From Sinotaia quadrata (Eukaryota > Mollusca > Gastropoda > Architaenioglossa > Viviparidae): a DNA stretch of 64,000 nucleotides. Position numbers and translations under genes: made by a program. This document shows positions 27,366 to 42,600 of this stretch, in pieces. The notes beneath the pieces are model-generated. The model had not been told where the DNA came from, did not search any database, and saw nothing but the letters and a program-made list of their open reading frames with translations. Numbering within the stretch: the first letter of the stretch is position 1; every line of letters begins with the position of its first letter. The stretch is taken from contig CM054180.1 in NCBI GenBank assembly GCA_028829895.1, positions 110,200,635 to 110,264,634 of the forward strand. The letters run 5' to 3'.

Positions 27366-28299
27366 CAATCCATTTTCTGGTGCTGGCATTAATTCACCGA
27401 CAGTAAGCAATAATAATTAATTTCTTTGCCAGGTTTATAGTAGCCAAAATCTTTACTCTTGTAAGTAATTATAATCCTGTTGTCCTAATATGAGCAAATA
27501 TAATCATATTTTCTGATTTTAGGCAATCATAATTCAGTTATCCGACCGAAAGAAACTAGAATCTTTGTATTTGACTGAAGAACATAAGAGAGTGACCAGT
27601 GAGATCTTGCGCAGAATTCGGTAGTATGCAAGCAACCATAGTGAATGGAAACGAACAGCGTATTATTAGAGATATAAAATCAAAAGAGTCTTCTTATCTG
27701 CTTACGTAATTATCGAGTCTTCTTATCTGCTTACGTATTATCGACACTTTTTTCTGGACCTTTGGTTCAAATAGGTCACTACTGAAATGAGCGCGCGCAC
27801 TCAATCTTATTACTTGTATCTCTATGATATATTTCTTTTTTTTAATCTACTGTTAACGATCGCTCTCTCTTAATTAGTATTATTATTTTTTTTAAAAATA
27901 GATGTTGTGATTAAATATATTGCCATCACTCTTATGTATAAAAAAGAAGTTTAAAGACAGTGTCTGCTGCATGTACATTTACCAGTTCCTGAAGATGACA
28001 GCCATGAATCAGTTTATATAGCTCATAGCGTTGCTTTTGCAACTGTTTAGTTGATTTCGCAAATGAATGCCAAATTCAAACAGCAGTTTACGCAAGAAAT
28101 CCAGGAATTGTACCTGAATAAAAAAAACAAACAGTGCTATCCGAAGGAAATAGATTTGTTGCTTTCTCCTATTACAGTTCGACACTAGCAAGTCACCTAA
28201 TGGAGTTAAGAACTTAAAAGTGGCGCTGTGAATAATAATTGATATTAAATTTAAGTTTTTCTAATGAAAAAAACCAAAGCACAAACGACCCATATCTCA
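27366..28299. other. No gene recognised
   Basis: Unique sequence with a short duplication (tcttcttatctgcttacgta) near 27690-27740. Confidence 0.45.
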
Positions 28300-28794
28300 A
28301 AATGTATTTCTTTTATTAGCCTATATATTTCTGTTTCACCAGCGTGTAATTACTTAAATAAGTGTAAAGTTTAAGAGCTGGACTCAACAGTGATTCCTGT
28401 GAAATGAAGTTTTATTTTACAATATTTATGTTTAAATTGTTGCCGTATTTCTGTAAGTAAATAAGCTAAGCAAACAAAACAAATACTAACAGTAAGACCA
28501 GTACAAACATCATATCGAAAATTGTTTTCAATATCAAATGTAGCAGTGCTTTTAGACAGGTGCACAGGTAGCCTAACAAAGAAAAAATAAATAAGGATGA
28601 AAAATTACGCCCAAATATTTGGGCCTTATGGCGAATTTATCTAGTGCCTGAGGTTTTTGGCTGGTGCTATCTTTATCTCTGGTTCCAGAATCGTGTAGAC
28701 ATATCAGGAAGGGGAGTAGGTCAGAAATTGTATCTTTACCTTCAAAGGATTTACAGTTGTGGAAAAATTTTAGAAACGCCGGTCAGCAGTCAAG
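28300..28794 (+). promoter_or_regulatory. Presumed promoter and 5' UTR of the ShKT gene
   Basis: The 500 bases before the ATG hold no tandem array. A TATA-like ctatatatt lies at about 28321. No start site can be placed, and a non-coding first exon further upstream is possible. Confidence 0.25.
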
Positions 28795-28858
28795 ATGAAG
28801 CAGATCATTGTAACTATTGTCTGTTTGGTTTTACTTCTGACCTGTGTCCAAGGCCAAT
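28795..28858 (+). CDS. ShKT gene exon 1 (signal peptide)
   Basis: This exon encodes residues 1-21 and the first base of codon 22. The peptide starts [10 protein letters not shown] and has a long Val/Leu/Ile core before VQG, a good signal peptidase site after Gly20. The donor is gtaagt at 28859. The 5' UTR start and promoter are not resolved. Another in-frame reading through the intron is not needed, because the downstream ShKT exons share this phase. Confidence 0.85.
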
Positions 28859-31800
28859 GTAAGTGTCAATATTGCTATATGCAGTTATGTTATTATTTCA
28901 GACATTTTTAATAACCATGCATATGTCATAACAGTTGCACTTCTTATGATAAGAAACTAGAAAGTATTCATATTTTTCTTTACTAAGTGTACTTTCTTTG
29001 TGTATACTCATGCTGTTAATGTATCAGCTGTAACGGCAGGCAGACAAACCGCAAGTAGGAACACTACACGTTAATAACAAACCAAGCCAATAGTAGTGGC
29101 ATTTAGAGTTGAGATTTTGAGGAGTTGAGTAAAACCACAAGCAATAGCATTGCAACAAGCAATGTGGCAATGCAAAAGTCTATTAATATTGTGACATGTA
29201 TTTCTCACTTTAAGAAGTGCCCCTTAATAATGAGGATTATATTATCTTCCATCTATAACAATTATACTTCACGTAATACAGACTGTTCACAATAGGGTGG
29301 CCTCTTCATACTCCACCCATTGCTACCCATTGATTTATAAGCGTGCATATGGAGCTAACAGCGACCTGACATATCGTCCATACGCTCACTGTGGACATCT
29401 ACACGCAAGGGATTTCTTTAGTGTCTGACTTCTTAATCATTATGTAACAGCACCCGCCACAATGAATGAACCCTTTCATCCCAAAATATATAACTAGGAA
29501 ATATTAAATGAATAATAGAATAATATGAATTTATTGTAAGAATATAAATTTATCACGCGCATATACTCAATACAGAGAATTGAATCAAGATATCAATATG
29601 GATGTTTATAAACATATGCAAACTAGAGAATTAATAATGTTCTAACTGACTGTCCTTGCTTAATGAATAAAGCCCCGTTTATGACAGCTAGATATATTCT
29701 AATATATGGTCGTAATGTCCTTTGTAGAGTTCATTTCTCTGTCCACTAGATAATATTCTTGCAATATTGTTACTAATGTCAATATAAAAAGTTAACACAT
29801 ATAACAAGGAGGAAAGAAGGAAATGTGAGATAAATATTTTAAAATACATGACCATGAGTTTGCAGAATTATCTTCTCTTGCTGCTCAGTCAGGGGTGGAG
29901 TAATAATGACATCAGAGGTAATGTTTTGGTTTGTCACGCGCTGCATGCTGCCCTCTGCAGGTCAAATTTACAAGAATTGCCCCCCAAGCAGGTCAAAGCG
30001 AAAATTGGGAAGAAGACCACAGCAGATCTTTGATTCAGGGTAGGCATAGGAAATGGAACCCCAAAAGCCAAGGAAAAGCCACATAAGGAAAAGAAAAGCC
30101 ATATAAGGAAATGAAAAGCCAAATAAGAAAAAGAAAAGCCACATAAGGAAAAGAAAGGCCACATACGGAAAAGAAAGGCCACATAAGGAAAAGAAAGGCC
30201 ACATAAGGAAAAGAAAAGCCACATAAGGAAAAGAAAAGCCACATATTGAAAAGAAAAGCCACAAAGACCAAATAACAAAAGTACTACTAATGTCTTCTTG
30301 CAACAACATTGCTACTTCATAAGGGTCTGACCTAGCTCACATTATTTATTCCTCCCATTAAATAAGCTTATAAGATTACTCTAGTAATTACAAAACTTAA
30401 TTACTTAATTCTTTCGGGCTCGGATGATTAACATTATGATATTACTGTCTGTGGTGCTCTCTTATTCATTTAAATCATTTAAAAATATTTACAAAAAATA
30501 GTTATAATTAACAAGTATAGTGTCCTTTACAAATTTAGATAACTACATAATCTTTTGACAAGGACTGAAAATACATCATACAAAGTGTGGCACAATGATA
30601 CGTTTGACCTCTGTTATGATTATTATTATTAATTCCTTTATCATTAATAAACATTATCACTTATCAGTTGTTAATCTTAATTTAGGATTTATTTCCAATA
30701 TAAATTCCACATTCATACACCTCTATAATAATGTAATACCGACACATAATTTATCTGTTTCTAGATGGAACTTCCTACTTAAGGAGTAATGTAATTTATC
30801 AACTTACTAACATTCATCCAATCATTGACTCGCCACGCCCCACATTCACCCACTGACTACTCCAGACATGTATCAATTAACATGCGTAAGAAGGAATTAA
30901 CAAAAGTGAAGATTTATTATAAAATAAATATATCACCAAATACAACTAAGTTTGAAACAGTCACGTATTACACTACTAAATAATTGTTCAAGTTTTCTCA
31001 TACCCAATCAATATTTAACAACGACTATTTGAGAGAACAATCTCTTAATCAAGATTTACAAGTTTCTATCACAAAGCCAGAAAAGAGAAAGATAGAGATA
31101 ATTAACTGAGCTCATGACCTGTTCTGAGGGGCCACCATATGCCGTGTCAGAGAGAAACACACGTGGATAAGTTCATAACAGTCGATAAATCACCAGAGTT
31201 CATATTCGCTCGTTTATGCAATCCGTGCTGAGTACACTTGAACTTGCTGGCAATAGAATGGCGATGGCAATAGAATGACGATGATAGTAGAATGACGATG
31301 GCAATAGAATGACGATGATAATTAGAATGACGATGGCAATAGAATGACGATGATAATATAATGACGATGGTAATATAATGGCGATGGCAATAGAATGACG
31401 ATGATAATAGAATGACGATGGCAATAGAATGACGATGATAATAGAATGACGATGGTAATAGAATGGCGATGGTAATAGAATGACGATGGCAATAGAATGA
31501 CGATGGTAATAGAATGGCGATGGTAATAGAATGACGATGGTAATAGAATGACGATGGCAATAGAATGACGATGGTAATAGAATGACGATGGTAATGGACG
31601 TGTCCACTTCCACCATTCTGGGATTCTGTGGTAGATAGTAGTCCGACGAGACGACTCATACATCGGTTAACGTGCATAGCACAACCTCTGATTTAAATAT
31701 AGTTAATTATAAGAATCTTAGAGGAAAAAATATGCATGTATTACATCTTTATGCATTTAAAAATTTAAAAGTGAAATGTGGGACAAAGGCAAAATATCTG

Positions 31801-32032
31801 TCAGAAATGTAATTTAAGGACACATTTAAGGTAAGTCAAAATATATCAGATATTTGTTTTTAAAGTTGTTAATTTAAAAAGTTGTAATTTGGAGAGAGAA
31901 AATTTGTGGATAAAATATCAAGTCAGCTAAGAGATCGAAGATACTTTAATGTAAACTCGTTAAACTGGATTTTTGTGGCTTAACTTTGTCAACTGTTTTC
32001 CACACTCTTTTTCCTCTGAATGTTTGCGCGAA

Positions 32033-32067
<35 letters not shown>

Positions 32068-35000
32068 GCACGCACGCACGCACGCATGTATATGCACGTT
32101 TGCATTATTATCAATATCACTCTCACCAGATGCTCATTATTAGTAAGTAATCTGTTAATAAAAACGCACTTTCTGATATGTGAGGCGGCAATTGAATATA
32201 ACATTCGTAATTAATATGCTCGGAGTAAAAGTGCAGTAATAAATAATGATCATGAAGTAAAGTAACACAAATATTTCATTTTTTTAACGGGAATGAATTG
32301 ACACTACACTTAAACAATAAGCACTTTAGAAACAGTAAACACTAAGACACTTTTATCTCGTAGGAACCCATAGTACCGTAAATAAGGCATAATGAACTAT
32401 GTAAATCTATAATTGGCTGCTTAATTTTAATTATTTTCTGATCGAATATGGACAATCAAACAAATACCGTGGTGCAAAAGATGTGAGCACGTTCTCTGAT
32501 ATTACTGATTTTGTGTGTTTGTGTATTTGCAGATAATTCAGTAACTGTGTGTGTTTGCGTATTTGCAGACGTGTTATATTATTAATTTTATGTGTATTCG
32601 TATTTCAATTGTGTTATATGTTATTACTGATTTTCTTTATTTACATATTTACAGTTGTAATATGCGATGAGCCAGATGGAGACAACTGTGTTCCCGAGGA
32701 TTGTGAATCAAGTGCGCACATGGCGAGGACTGTGTGTCCACATCTGTGTGGGTTCTGTGATGGTAAGTGTCTTTTTGTAATCGTGTATGTCTTTCTATAA
32801 TGATGTGTTTTTTTCAGTTCTGTTGCCATAGACATTATTTATTTACATTGATCTTATTTCGTATGCTTTGTTTATATTGTATCTCACCGTAATTTTCTTT
32901 TAAATTTTGAGCAAGGTAAATGTGTACTCCTGAAAAAGTCTCTCTTTATTACGTAAGGGGATGACGTATTTGTTTTGTTGAAACTATTACGCATTCTGTG
33001 TTCATTCAATGGATGTAATTTCAATGACATACTCCTTATGCATTCGCTACTCTGTTGACATCTGAGGTTTTCCTATTTATCAACTTTAAGTGAGATACTT
33101 CACACTTTTGATTATTTGATTCCGAAAATTAAAGATTCATGTTATAGATTTGTTTATGGTTGTAGTCCTTTACTTGTAGGTTTGTCTCATTGATTTAGTT
33201 ACGGTTGTAGTCTTTACTTGTAGGTTTGTTTCATGGATTTGTTTATGGCTGTAGTCCTTTACTTGTAGGTTTGTTTCATGGATTTGTTTATGGCTGTAGT
33301 CCTTTACTTGTAGGTTTGTTTCATGGATTTGGTTATGGTTGTAGTCCTTTATTTGTAGGTTTGTCTCATTGATTTAGTTATGGTTGTAGTCCTTTACTTG
33401 TAGGTTTGTTTTCATGAATTTGGTTATGGTTGTAGTCCTTTACTTGTAGGTTTGTTTTCATGAATTTGGTTATGGTTGTAGTCCTTTACTTGTAGGTTTG
33501 TTTCAAGGATTTGTTTATGGCTGTAGTCCTTTACTTGTAGGTTTGTTTCATGGATTTGGTTATGGTTGTAGTCCTTTACTTGTAGGTGTGTTTTCATGAA
33601 TTTGGTTATGGTTGTAGTCCTTTACTTGTAGGTTTGTTTTCATGAATTTGGTTATGGTTGTAGTCCTTTACTTGTAGGTTTGTCTCATTGATTTAGTTAT
33701 GGTTGTAGTCCTTTACTTGTAGGTTTGTCTCATTGATTTAGTTATGGTTGTAGTTCTTTACTTGTAGGTGTATTTCATTCATATATTACTCTTTCATCCT
33801 TTACCTTTGTAAAGGATTCTTCTTTCACGGATATATTTTATTATTCTAGTAATGATTTGTTCTTTTGCCTTTTTATTTTTAGTTGTAGTCAATAAAGGTT
33901 TTGCAATCTCTCGTGCTAATTTTTATTGGTTTCTAACCAACACTCGTTATAACCGCAAACGTTTTCGCCACTTCTCTTCCTTCGACTGCGGCACATTGTC
34001 CAGGTAGCCAGTGAAGTTGTGCAGGTAGCCAGTGAAGTTGTCCAGGTAGCCAGTGAAGTTGTGCAGATAGCCAGTGAAGTTGTGCAGGTAGCCAGTGAAG
34101 TTGTCCAGGTAGCCAGTGAAGTTGTGCAGATCCACGCCAGGGACGGGGGTTTCAGTCTCCGGTATGGCGTTATGGCATCTGCGACTCAAAATGGAAAGCA
34201 TAAATAAATTATTGAGACCTAAATGTGCATTTACGTAAGGCAAATACAATACGATTTGTATCACAGGCTGTTCATTTTCTTGCAGTTCACCAGTACAAGG
34301 AAACATTTCATTACAGAAATATAGTGCTAAAGAAAAGTGTAGGTCTACTTTCTTACATACTCGTTGTTAAATAGGTCTACTTTTTTTTTTTTACATACTC
34401 GTTAAATAGGTCTACTTTCTTACATACTCGTTGTTAAATAGGTCTACTTTTTTACATACTCGTTGTTAAATATTGCGTTTTAACAAAAATTTATAGCACG
34501 GTTCTAATTGATTTATTTAATAGTTACATCATTATTTGTACAGCAAAATAGTAATGTGTAAATGTATCGTAATTGACATTAATACTGATTGCAATATTTG
34601 AATTATTATAAAATGTACATCTTTGCTTTCAATTATTACAGGATTATTAGTAAATGTTACCTGTTTTTATAGCACTTTTGTTTGTTTCTTATAAACATTT
34701 TTATTTTATCATTTCAAAGTATAGTGCAGCTCAGGTCTCACTATGTAAACACATCATTATCTTGAGTAGAGGCGGGTCTCATTATATAAACACGTCATTA
34801 TCTTGAGTAGAGGCGGTCTCACTATATAAACACGTCATTATCTTGAGTAGAGGTGGGTCTCACTATATAAACACGTCATTATCTTGAGTAAAGGCGGGTC
34901 TCACTATATAAACACATTATCTTGAGTAGAGGCGGTCTCACTATATAAACACGTCATTATCTTGAGGCAGGTCTCACTATATAAACACGTCATTATCTTG

Positions 35001-36180
35001 AGTAGAGGCGGGTCTCATTATATAAACACGTCATTATCTTGAGTAGAGGCGGTCTCACTATATAAACACATCATTATCTTGAGTAGAGGCGGGTCTCATT
35101 ATATAAACACGTCATTATCTTGAGTAAAGGCGGCTCTCACTATATAAACACGTTTTATCTTGAGTAGAGGCGGGTCTCACTATATAAACACGTCATTATC
35201 TTGAGGCAGGTCTCACTGTATAAACACATCATTATCTTGAGTAGAGGCGGGTCTCACTATATAAACACGTCATTATCTTGAGTAGAGGCGGTCTCACTAT
35301 ATAAACACGTCATTATCTTGAGTAGAGGCGGTCTCACTATATAAACACGTCATTATCTTGAGGCAGGTCTCACTATATAAACACGTCATTATCTTGAGTA
35401 GAGGCGGTCTCACTATATAAACACGTCATTATCTTGAGTAGAGGCGATAGTTGGTCAAATTACTGCGCGATGGAAAGGCACTTAAAGACCTCGTGAAAAT
35501 GTTCAAAATAGGACAGTAGGAAACGCATTATCGTTCATTAATCGTGCTATAATTATTTAATGCTCTCATTGTAAATGCTTAAAGCCTTAACAATCAAAGC
35601 AATGTCTGGCTTCCCAAATCATTTCCGTGTTGTTCTTTTTTCTCTGACCTTACACCAATAATTTATGTCCATTATGATATTTTCAAATAGAGTAATTAGT
35701 CTTGTAGACAAGAGCCTTATGACATTTTAATTAAAAACCTTTCGGATACTAGCTCCTTTCACCATTCACTGATTTGTCCGACTATTGCACTAGGGGCGAT
35801 AATGTAGTGAATGAAGAAAGATATCTAATCTGTAGACAAATGCCGGAAAGAATATATGATGATTAATCTTCCAACAATGGCTGTCCGACAAGCATTTTGC
35901 CTTAGTGGACAATATTTCTGGAACCAGGTTGTTAATTTCAGCTATCATACATGACTAAAATAAAGAACAATAGCTAAGATTGAAAACAGCTATCTTAAAG
36001 CGATAGTGAAATCCTCATATTATTTAAACCTTACCTGTACAAGTAAGGTACAGTTAAGACAAAGTTAATGTCAAATTTGCTTCTATGTGTTTATCACCAA
36101 AAAAAAAATGAAACCCACTTTGTACATGTTGGTTTTGCAATGAAGGTGCATAAGAATGTATGCGTGTGTATGTGTGTGTT

Positions 36181-36212
<32 letters not shown>

Positions 36213-36588
36213 TGCGTGTGTGTGCGTGCGTGTGTGGTAAACTCACAACACATATTGTGCACATCAATGCATTAACAGTAATATTATATTTTTGTAATAC
36301 GAAATAATTTAATTGGAACATTGAAATTCATGCATAGATATTAATACGAAATAAAAACATATATTTACTACGCTGCTTTACAAAGATTTTAATTGATTTA
36401 ATTACATGTTCTGCCCTATATGTATGTAAAATTTGCTTTTTTCAAAATTTAATTAAAGAAACGACGACGACAGCAGAAACTGTAGCCATAGAAACAACAA
36501 CAGAGCAGTCACGAGGTTAGTACGGTTTGAAACTGGTCTACGGAACATGTAATATGAATGTTAAATAGTACATGGAAGTGTTATACAA

Positions 36589-36680
<92 letters not shown>

Positions 36681-39600
36681 GTCTGTCTATCTATCTATCT
36701 ATCTATCTATCTGATGATCCAATATGAATTCACTTCCATGAAACAAAATAATGTTTTCTAATATAAACTAAGCCGTTGTTAATCATAAAAAATTAAATTA
36801 AAATTAATCATATACATATATAATGAACATGAGTGGATATGACGATTATTGTATTGCTTTACAAAGATGTTAATAATCAGGCTGCTACTACTCACCTTTA
36901 TTATTGATGCATACCTTGCAGACATCGACATATTTATTTTTAATGAAACCCTTTCGACCAACAGATTCAACGACCTTACCCTCCATCACTGAAGTAAGTA
37001 GGACGTCGTTGACACCAGAGCCCCAGACGAGTGAGTGCGAAGACCATGTGCTTGACCCCAGCTTGTGCGAGACACCTGGCTTCTGTATGGACATATTCGC
37101 TCCCATGGTCTGCAAGAAAACATGCGGTCTTTGTGGTCAGTTACAGCAAGGACATGTCTGTGTAGAAATATTACCCATAGTTTCTTAGTAACTATCAGTA
37201 TGCATAGCCAGAATATATCGAGGTATTACCCAGAATATATCGAGGTATCAGAAGAATGATCAAATCCAATATCAATCTTTTTAACATTGATCGGTAACCC
37301 ACTATTATGTATATATATATGTGGCGGAAAGGGGGTTTCCTCCTTGTGCGTCTTGGTAATTAATAAATAATTTATATTAATATCTTTCATGCCAATCGCT
37401 CACAACCTCCTTAAGGGTCTTGTGCGGTCTGAGAGTGACTAGGTCAAGCCTTGAGCAGTCCGTCAGTCAGTGACCATCTCCCAAGTGTTACCTGTCTCAG
37501 AATAGCGACTACACTATATTATCTTGCTAGTCGTTCTGTCACTATTCCGGCCCTACCACAAGTCTCTCGTCGTCGTCGATGATGGGAACTATTTCAAACA
37601 TGTGCGTAGACCGTCTTTCCAACTGTATTACGTCATTGGCTGCCCCCACCCATCATCTACACATGTACCTCCGAGAAATGAAGGAGTAAATAGTTTTAAA
37701 GAAAACAATTTATTAAAAGGAAATAAAGATAACAATTTCAATAAATTTACATTGAATTCAAATCACACACTAGGCGATTCCGAAATCACAAATCTCGTAA
37801 GACTTCCAGAATTTAATAAAAAAGATATATCAATGCAGTTTTAGAGAATAATTATTAGAGAATTTCGTGTGACACTATGATCCAATTAGTTAAGCTTACA
37901 TAAACACTTCTCATAAATAAGCCAACTACATAGTCAACACTTTCGAAAAAATACTTAGAAGAAATTTTCATAGAAGAATCAGACATGGAACAAAGAATGA
38001 AAAATCACAGAAACATGTACAGATTACACAGAATATTCATGTAATTGAATCACCTGATTACGGCCTTGTTCAGCAGTAGCCTCATTCTCGGCAGGTTTGG
38101 TTGACAATTGAATGTCCCGTGGTTTAGCCCACCTGGTGACGTTAAATGAATGTTCTGTACATATAACACTTTGTCCAAGAACAGTTATTACAGTACATGG
38201 AAAAATCCTTTCACTGGCACTGAATACCACACAGTCAGAATTATCCACAGTATAGTATACTCCTTTCACTGGTACTGAATAACACAGATCGAGTTCACGC
38301 TGGTTTGGAAAGTTCCTTGTTTATTACAAGTGAGTCAGACTCACGCACGCACCTGCTGCAGCTCACTTCGTAATACCGTCTCCCTTGTTGGTCCCGGTAC
38401 ATACGAGTCCAAACAAGAAGTTACTCCACACTGGCCCTTAACACATTCAGCAGGCTGAGTGGCAGTACTGTTGTCAGCCCAAGACAACCAGACAATGAGA
38501 CGCAATGGAAAACAAACCCAGGAACCAGGAGAACGACGAAAACGTAAAAGAACAAAACGGCTTTGAACTGCAATAGATAATGTGATGGCGCATATCAGGA
38601 TCATGCTTTAAAATTCTGCAATCTGTACTTACATTTCAGTTTCTCATTACAATTCCCTTTAACAATTAATTTATCTGATTCTTTCTTTAAACGAAAATAA
38701 AGCATCATAGATTAAATTCGTTATAAATATTTACAAGAAACATGATTCAACATATTCAAAAGTAAATGTTAAAAATCAGTTACAATGCAATTTTCTATAT
38801 TGGACATACCTTTCTCTCAGTTCTAACCAATGAGCCGTGCATGGGACTCCAAAGATGTGTAAAAGAGTGTAGAGATTGTTGTTTGTTAATGTGGGGAACG
38901 CTTCTGGCTTCCGCCGCTTTCGCGCTAGAGTGTAGAGAAATTTGGGTCTGCTCTTTTATGTATTTTCAGAGGTCATGGAAGTTTCTAGAAATTCTTAGCC
39001 TCTGGCTACTACTTGTTTTGCTCCCTGACTCCTTTCAAAAATAGTCATGGCTGAGCGCACGCACATAATAGACTAAGTGAGATGGATGCCCAAGATAGGT
39101 CCATGTTATGTAAGAATTAATGGCCCCTGACTCTAACTCCTTTCAACTACGGTTGTGGGTCAGCGTTGTTTATGCCAAGCAAATTCTACTCAACCTTGAA
39201 TTGTGAACTTCAAATCAAATTTAAATTAAATTTGGAGAAATAACGAAATTAATAAAAGATTAATTAAATTAATTACGTAAGTGTAATAATTAGCATTTTT
39301 CCGTTTACAATATATATATATATATATTGTTTATTCACACATAATACAACAAGGAGTATATTATGCACAGAGTGACCTAGACTAGTGGTGGGTCAGATAT
39401 GACATAAACAAAAAAAAAATGAACAGATTTTGATTTAACATTTCTTCGAGCAAGGCACCCATATTTATCGACTCATTTATACAAATATATCTCAAATTGG
39501 CTTGGATAAACATTTTATCTTACAATTTCGGTAAAATTAATCAGAGCAATTGCAAATTATTGCAATTAAGAGTTTTCTATTTTATCATCTTTTTTAACTT

Positions 39601-42600
39601 TCGTTTGACACCTGCCTCAGAGAATTTGATATTTTTCTGCTCGGCTATGATGCTATGTGGTTCTTTCAACCATCATGATCATTTGAAGGAAGAATGAATA
39701 TTTGGTTTACTTCAGATGTATTCCCAGAAGTGCCCTTAGTTTTAAATTGCTGTTGTACTTTATTGACCATTTTGCATGTTTAAAGAATGAGATTTAATTT
39801 GTTGTTTACTCCAACTGTTCAGATATTGCATGGCACCTTTTTTAGCCAAGGTGAGCATGTGTTGAATCACGGATTGCAGCTAGTTTGAATCCCTCTTTAA
39901 AGTGAATGGTATTTGTTGACTTAGTGTATTTCTCGTCCATTATTTTATAGGACTGCTGTCAATTTGGATTGATTTTCATTCTAATATATTCATTTTATGT
40001 CAATCGCTTCCTTAATGTTAGATTGATAAAAGACAAATAGACAGACAGACAGAGAGAGAGAGAGAGAGAGGGAGAGAGGGAGAGAGAGAGAGAAAGAGAG
40101 AGAGAGAGGAGGAGAGAGAGAGATGCATGAAAAAAGAAATAAAATTACTTAAGAACAAAAGAAAGAGAACGGTACAAACTGACAGACAAACAAATATTAA
40201 GCAACTGAAAAAAGTTTCGACGAGCTTAAACCTTTATGCTTTTGTTCATTTGCAGGGAACGAGTGCCGGGACAGTCTCATGGAGCCCTCCTGTGAAGAGC
40301 AAAACGCAGAGATAGACGTTTGTAACGATGAACTGGGAAGAACAGTCTGTCAGAAGTTCTGCAACTTATGCCGTGAGTTTGCTTAGACTCTATTTTGTCT
40401 GTTTCATTAGTTTCCCTAAATTATCTGGTTTGTTTTCTTTTTGCCATGTTTTTGCAATTGTAGTATAACTAAATTGTTCGTTTTAGTTCCAATTCATGAA
40501 TGCATCTGTATTAAATATGGTTAGAAGATTTTCAGATTAGCAAAGCAATAAAAATTAGGGCAAAAATTATTGCGCGCAAAACAGATCATGCATGAAAATT
40601 GTGTAGCAGGCTGTCTTTTGTATTTACAAATTGGTATTTGTAATTGTAGATATGCAATTGTAGATTATACAAGGTTTAAGAGAAGTTTGGCTAAATGGAA
40701 ACGTGTTTTTATATTTAGAATCAATGGTCGCTGATAATTCTATATTTTAGAACGCTTGTAATTAACCGCATCGCGCAACATTTATTCTACAGACATGTTA
40801 CATTGTCGTGAAATATTGTGTCCAAACACCAGCTTTCAATATTCCTAGCTTGTTGTACTAAGAAGTCGATTACTTATCTGAGACAAAATACTACTAGAGT
40901 TGCAAACATATTTTCACAAAAGAGAGTTCCAGCGGGATACAGTATATTTTCTTGAAGGTTATTTCCCTTCAGTACTTTTACGCTGATACGCTGCAAACAT
41001 TTGTGTATAAGTGAGTGGGGATGTGTGCTGTGTACTGCACCAGCGTATTCGAATATTGTGAATTGACGGATAATTGAAGTGTGACAGAATCGAGTGAAGA
41101 CAAGACCAGCACAGTGCGCGCCCTAAAACAAGACCAGCACAGTGCGCGCCCTCAAACAAGACCAGCACAGGGCGCGCCCTCAACAAGCATCACTGAAGAA
41201 GACACTCGGTAGCGTACAAGATCTCATGAAAAGAAAACTAGAGTTAGAAGAATGGCACACTCTGTGGTCGATTCCACTGGCAGCGTCCATTCCAGTGTGA
41301 GAAACAGCTTGAAACGGAAAAAGGAGAATGCCAAATGGATTGACGAATGCTGAGATGGCACAACGGATTGTCGTTTGCGAATATCCGCAAGCGTTCAGGG
41401 CACGTTCGTCAAGATTCGAGACACATTTGGGCCATTTGACTTATAAAATTACGGTTTATCATTTTGGTCTAGAGACAAAAACATCAATGGTGGCGTTTTT
41501 CTTAACGGCAGATGTTCAAGAGCGTCTTGTGTGATTTTGTATCTTCACACAATTCTTTGAAACATGTATTCTCCCCTTCTCTTCATTTTGGTCCACGTTT
41601 GCAACAGCAACTACTTATCTCACTTAATCGCCTGCCACCCACACTCCTCCATCCTCCCCGAAAAACAGCAAAAAGAAAAAAAAAAAGAAACTTAGCACAG
41701 AATAAGGCTTTGACTAGAGCACCAACTGTATTAAAAAAAAAAGACCAAAATTAAATTCATTACAAGTGGACAGGTGAGACAATACACGAACTCTCAGAAC
41801 AGCCCTCGCATGCACGTATATATGCGTGTGTGTGTGTATGTTGGATACAAAGAAATACAAGTAAAGTATCAATTGAAGGGAAAATGGATTAAAACTGAAG
41901 AAAAATGGACTTGTGAAGTGAATAAATCCATACGTAGCACGAATGCTAGTTTACGATCTTGTACATACATGAGCATTTTTGCAAGTTTGTTTTTATATGT
42001 GAAAGAAAGTGTATAAGTATGTACGTAAATAATATGTAAAATTGCTCAGAAGGGGAGTTCTAGTGTGTAGAGTAATGTACACATGAATATGTAAATTGCT
42101 CAGGGGAGCTCTAGTGTCTAGAGTCTAGACTAATGTACTCGTGAATAATAATTATTAATTTTCAAAGTGTTCTAACTTAAAATTCCTCAAAACAAATAAA
42201 CAAGGGCATTCAGAAATTGCATTTCAAACAACTGAAAGAAGAGAGAATGTTGACCCAGCGCATGCGTACAAGCGCAAATAACTCGTGAATGATAATAATA
42301 AAAATGATCATGATGATGATATAATTTATTTGTATTAAAACAACTTAAACAGAACATTTCTATAACATTTATTTGAAAATTATTTAGGATGTATAATTAA
42401 TTGGGTCTTTATATCTTCCTAGCTTGAGATACTCATCCTCGGACCTGTCTCAATAGGGCCTACAGGTAATCGAATTTTATATGATGTCTTGCACGTTCTA
42501 CGTTTGTCGGAGTTATTTCTCTTTTTTGTGGACAAACTGTTTTAGTGCTAGGTTTGTCGGAGTTATTTCTCTTTTTTGTGGACAAATTTTTTAGTGCTAC

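Larger units (their letters stand above)
28859..32654 (+). other. Intron 1 of the ShKT gene
   Basis: A 3.8-kb intron holding the 20-bp and 17-bp arrays and a CA/CGCA tract. No alternative ShKT exon was seen. Confidence 0.7.
32763..36458 (+). other. Intron 2 of the ShKT gene
   Basis: A 3.7-kb intron, with well over a third of it tandem arrays (45-, 21-, about 32- and 41-bp units). Confidence 0.7.

Noticed and set aside
30035..30309. Phe/Leu-rich minus-strand frames looking like membrane proteins
   Set aside because: They are generated by the 20-bp array.
33947..34306. NFTGYLD repeat peptide on the minus strand
   Set aside because: It is produced by a 21-bp array inside a ShKT intron on the opposite strand.
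38024..38640. Minus-strand frames with an aataaacaaggaac motif as an LTR retrotransposon start
   Set aside because: No paired LTR, primer-binding site or gag-pol similarity could be seen.
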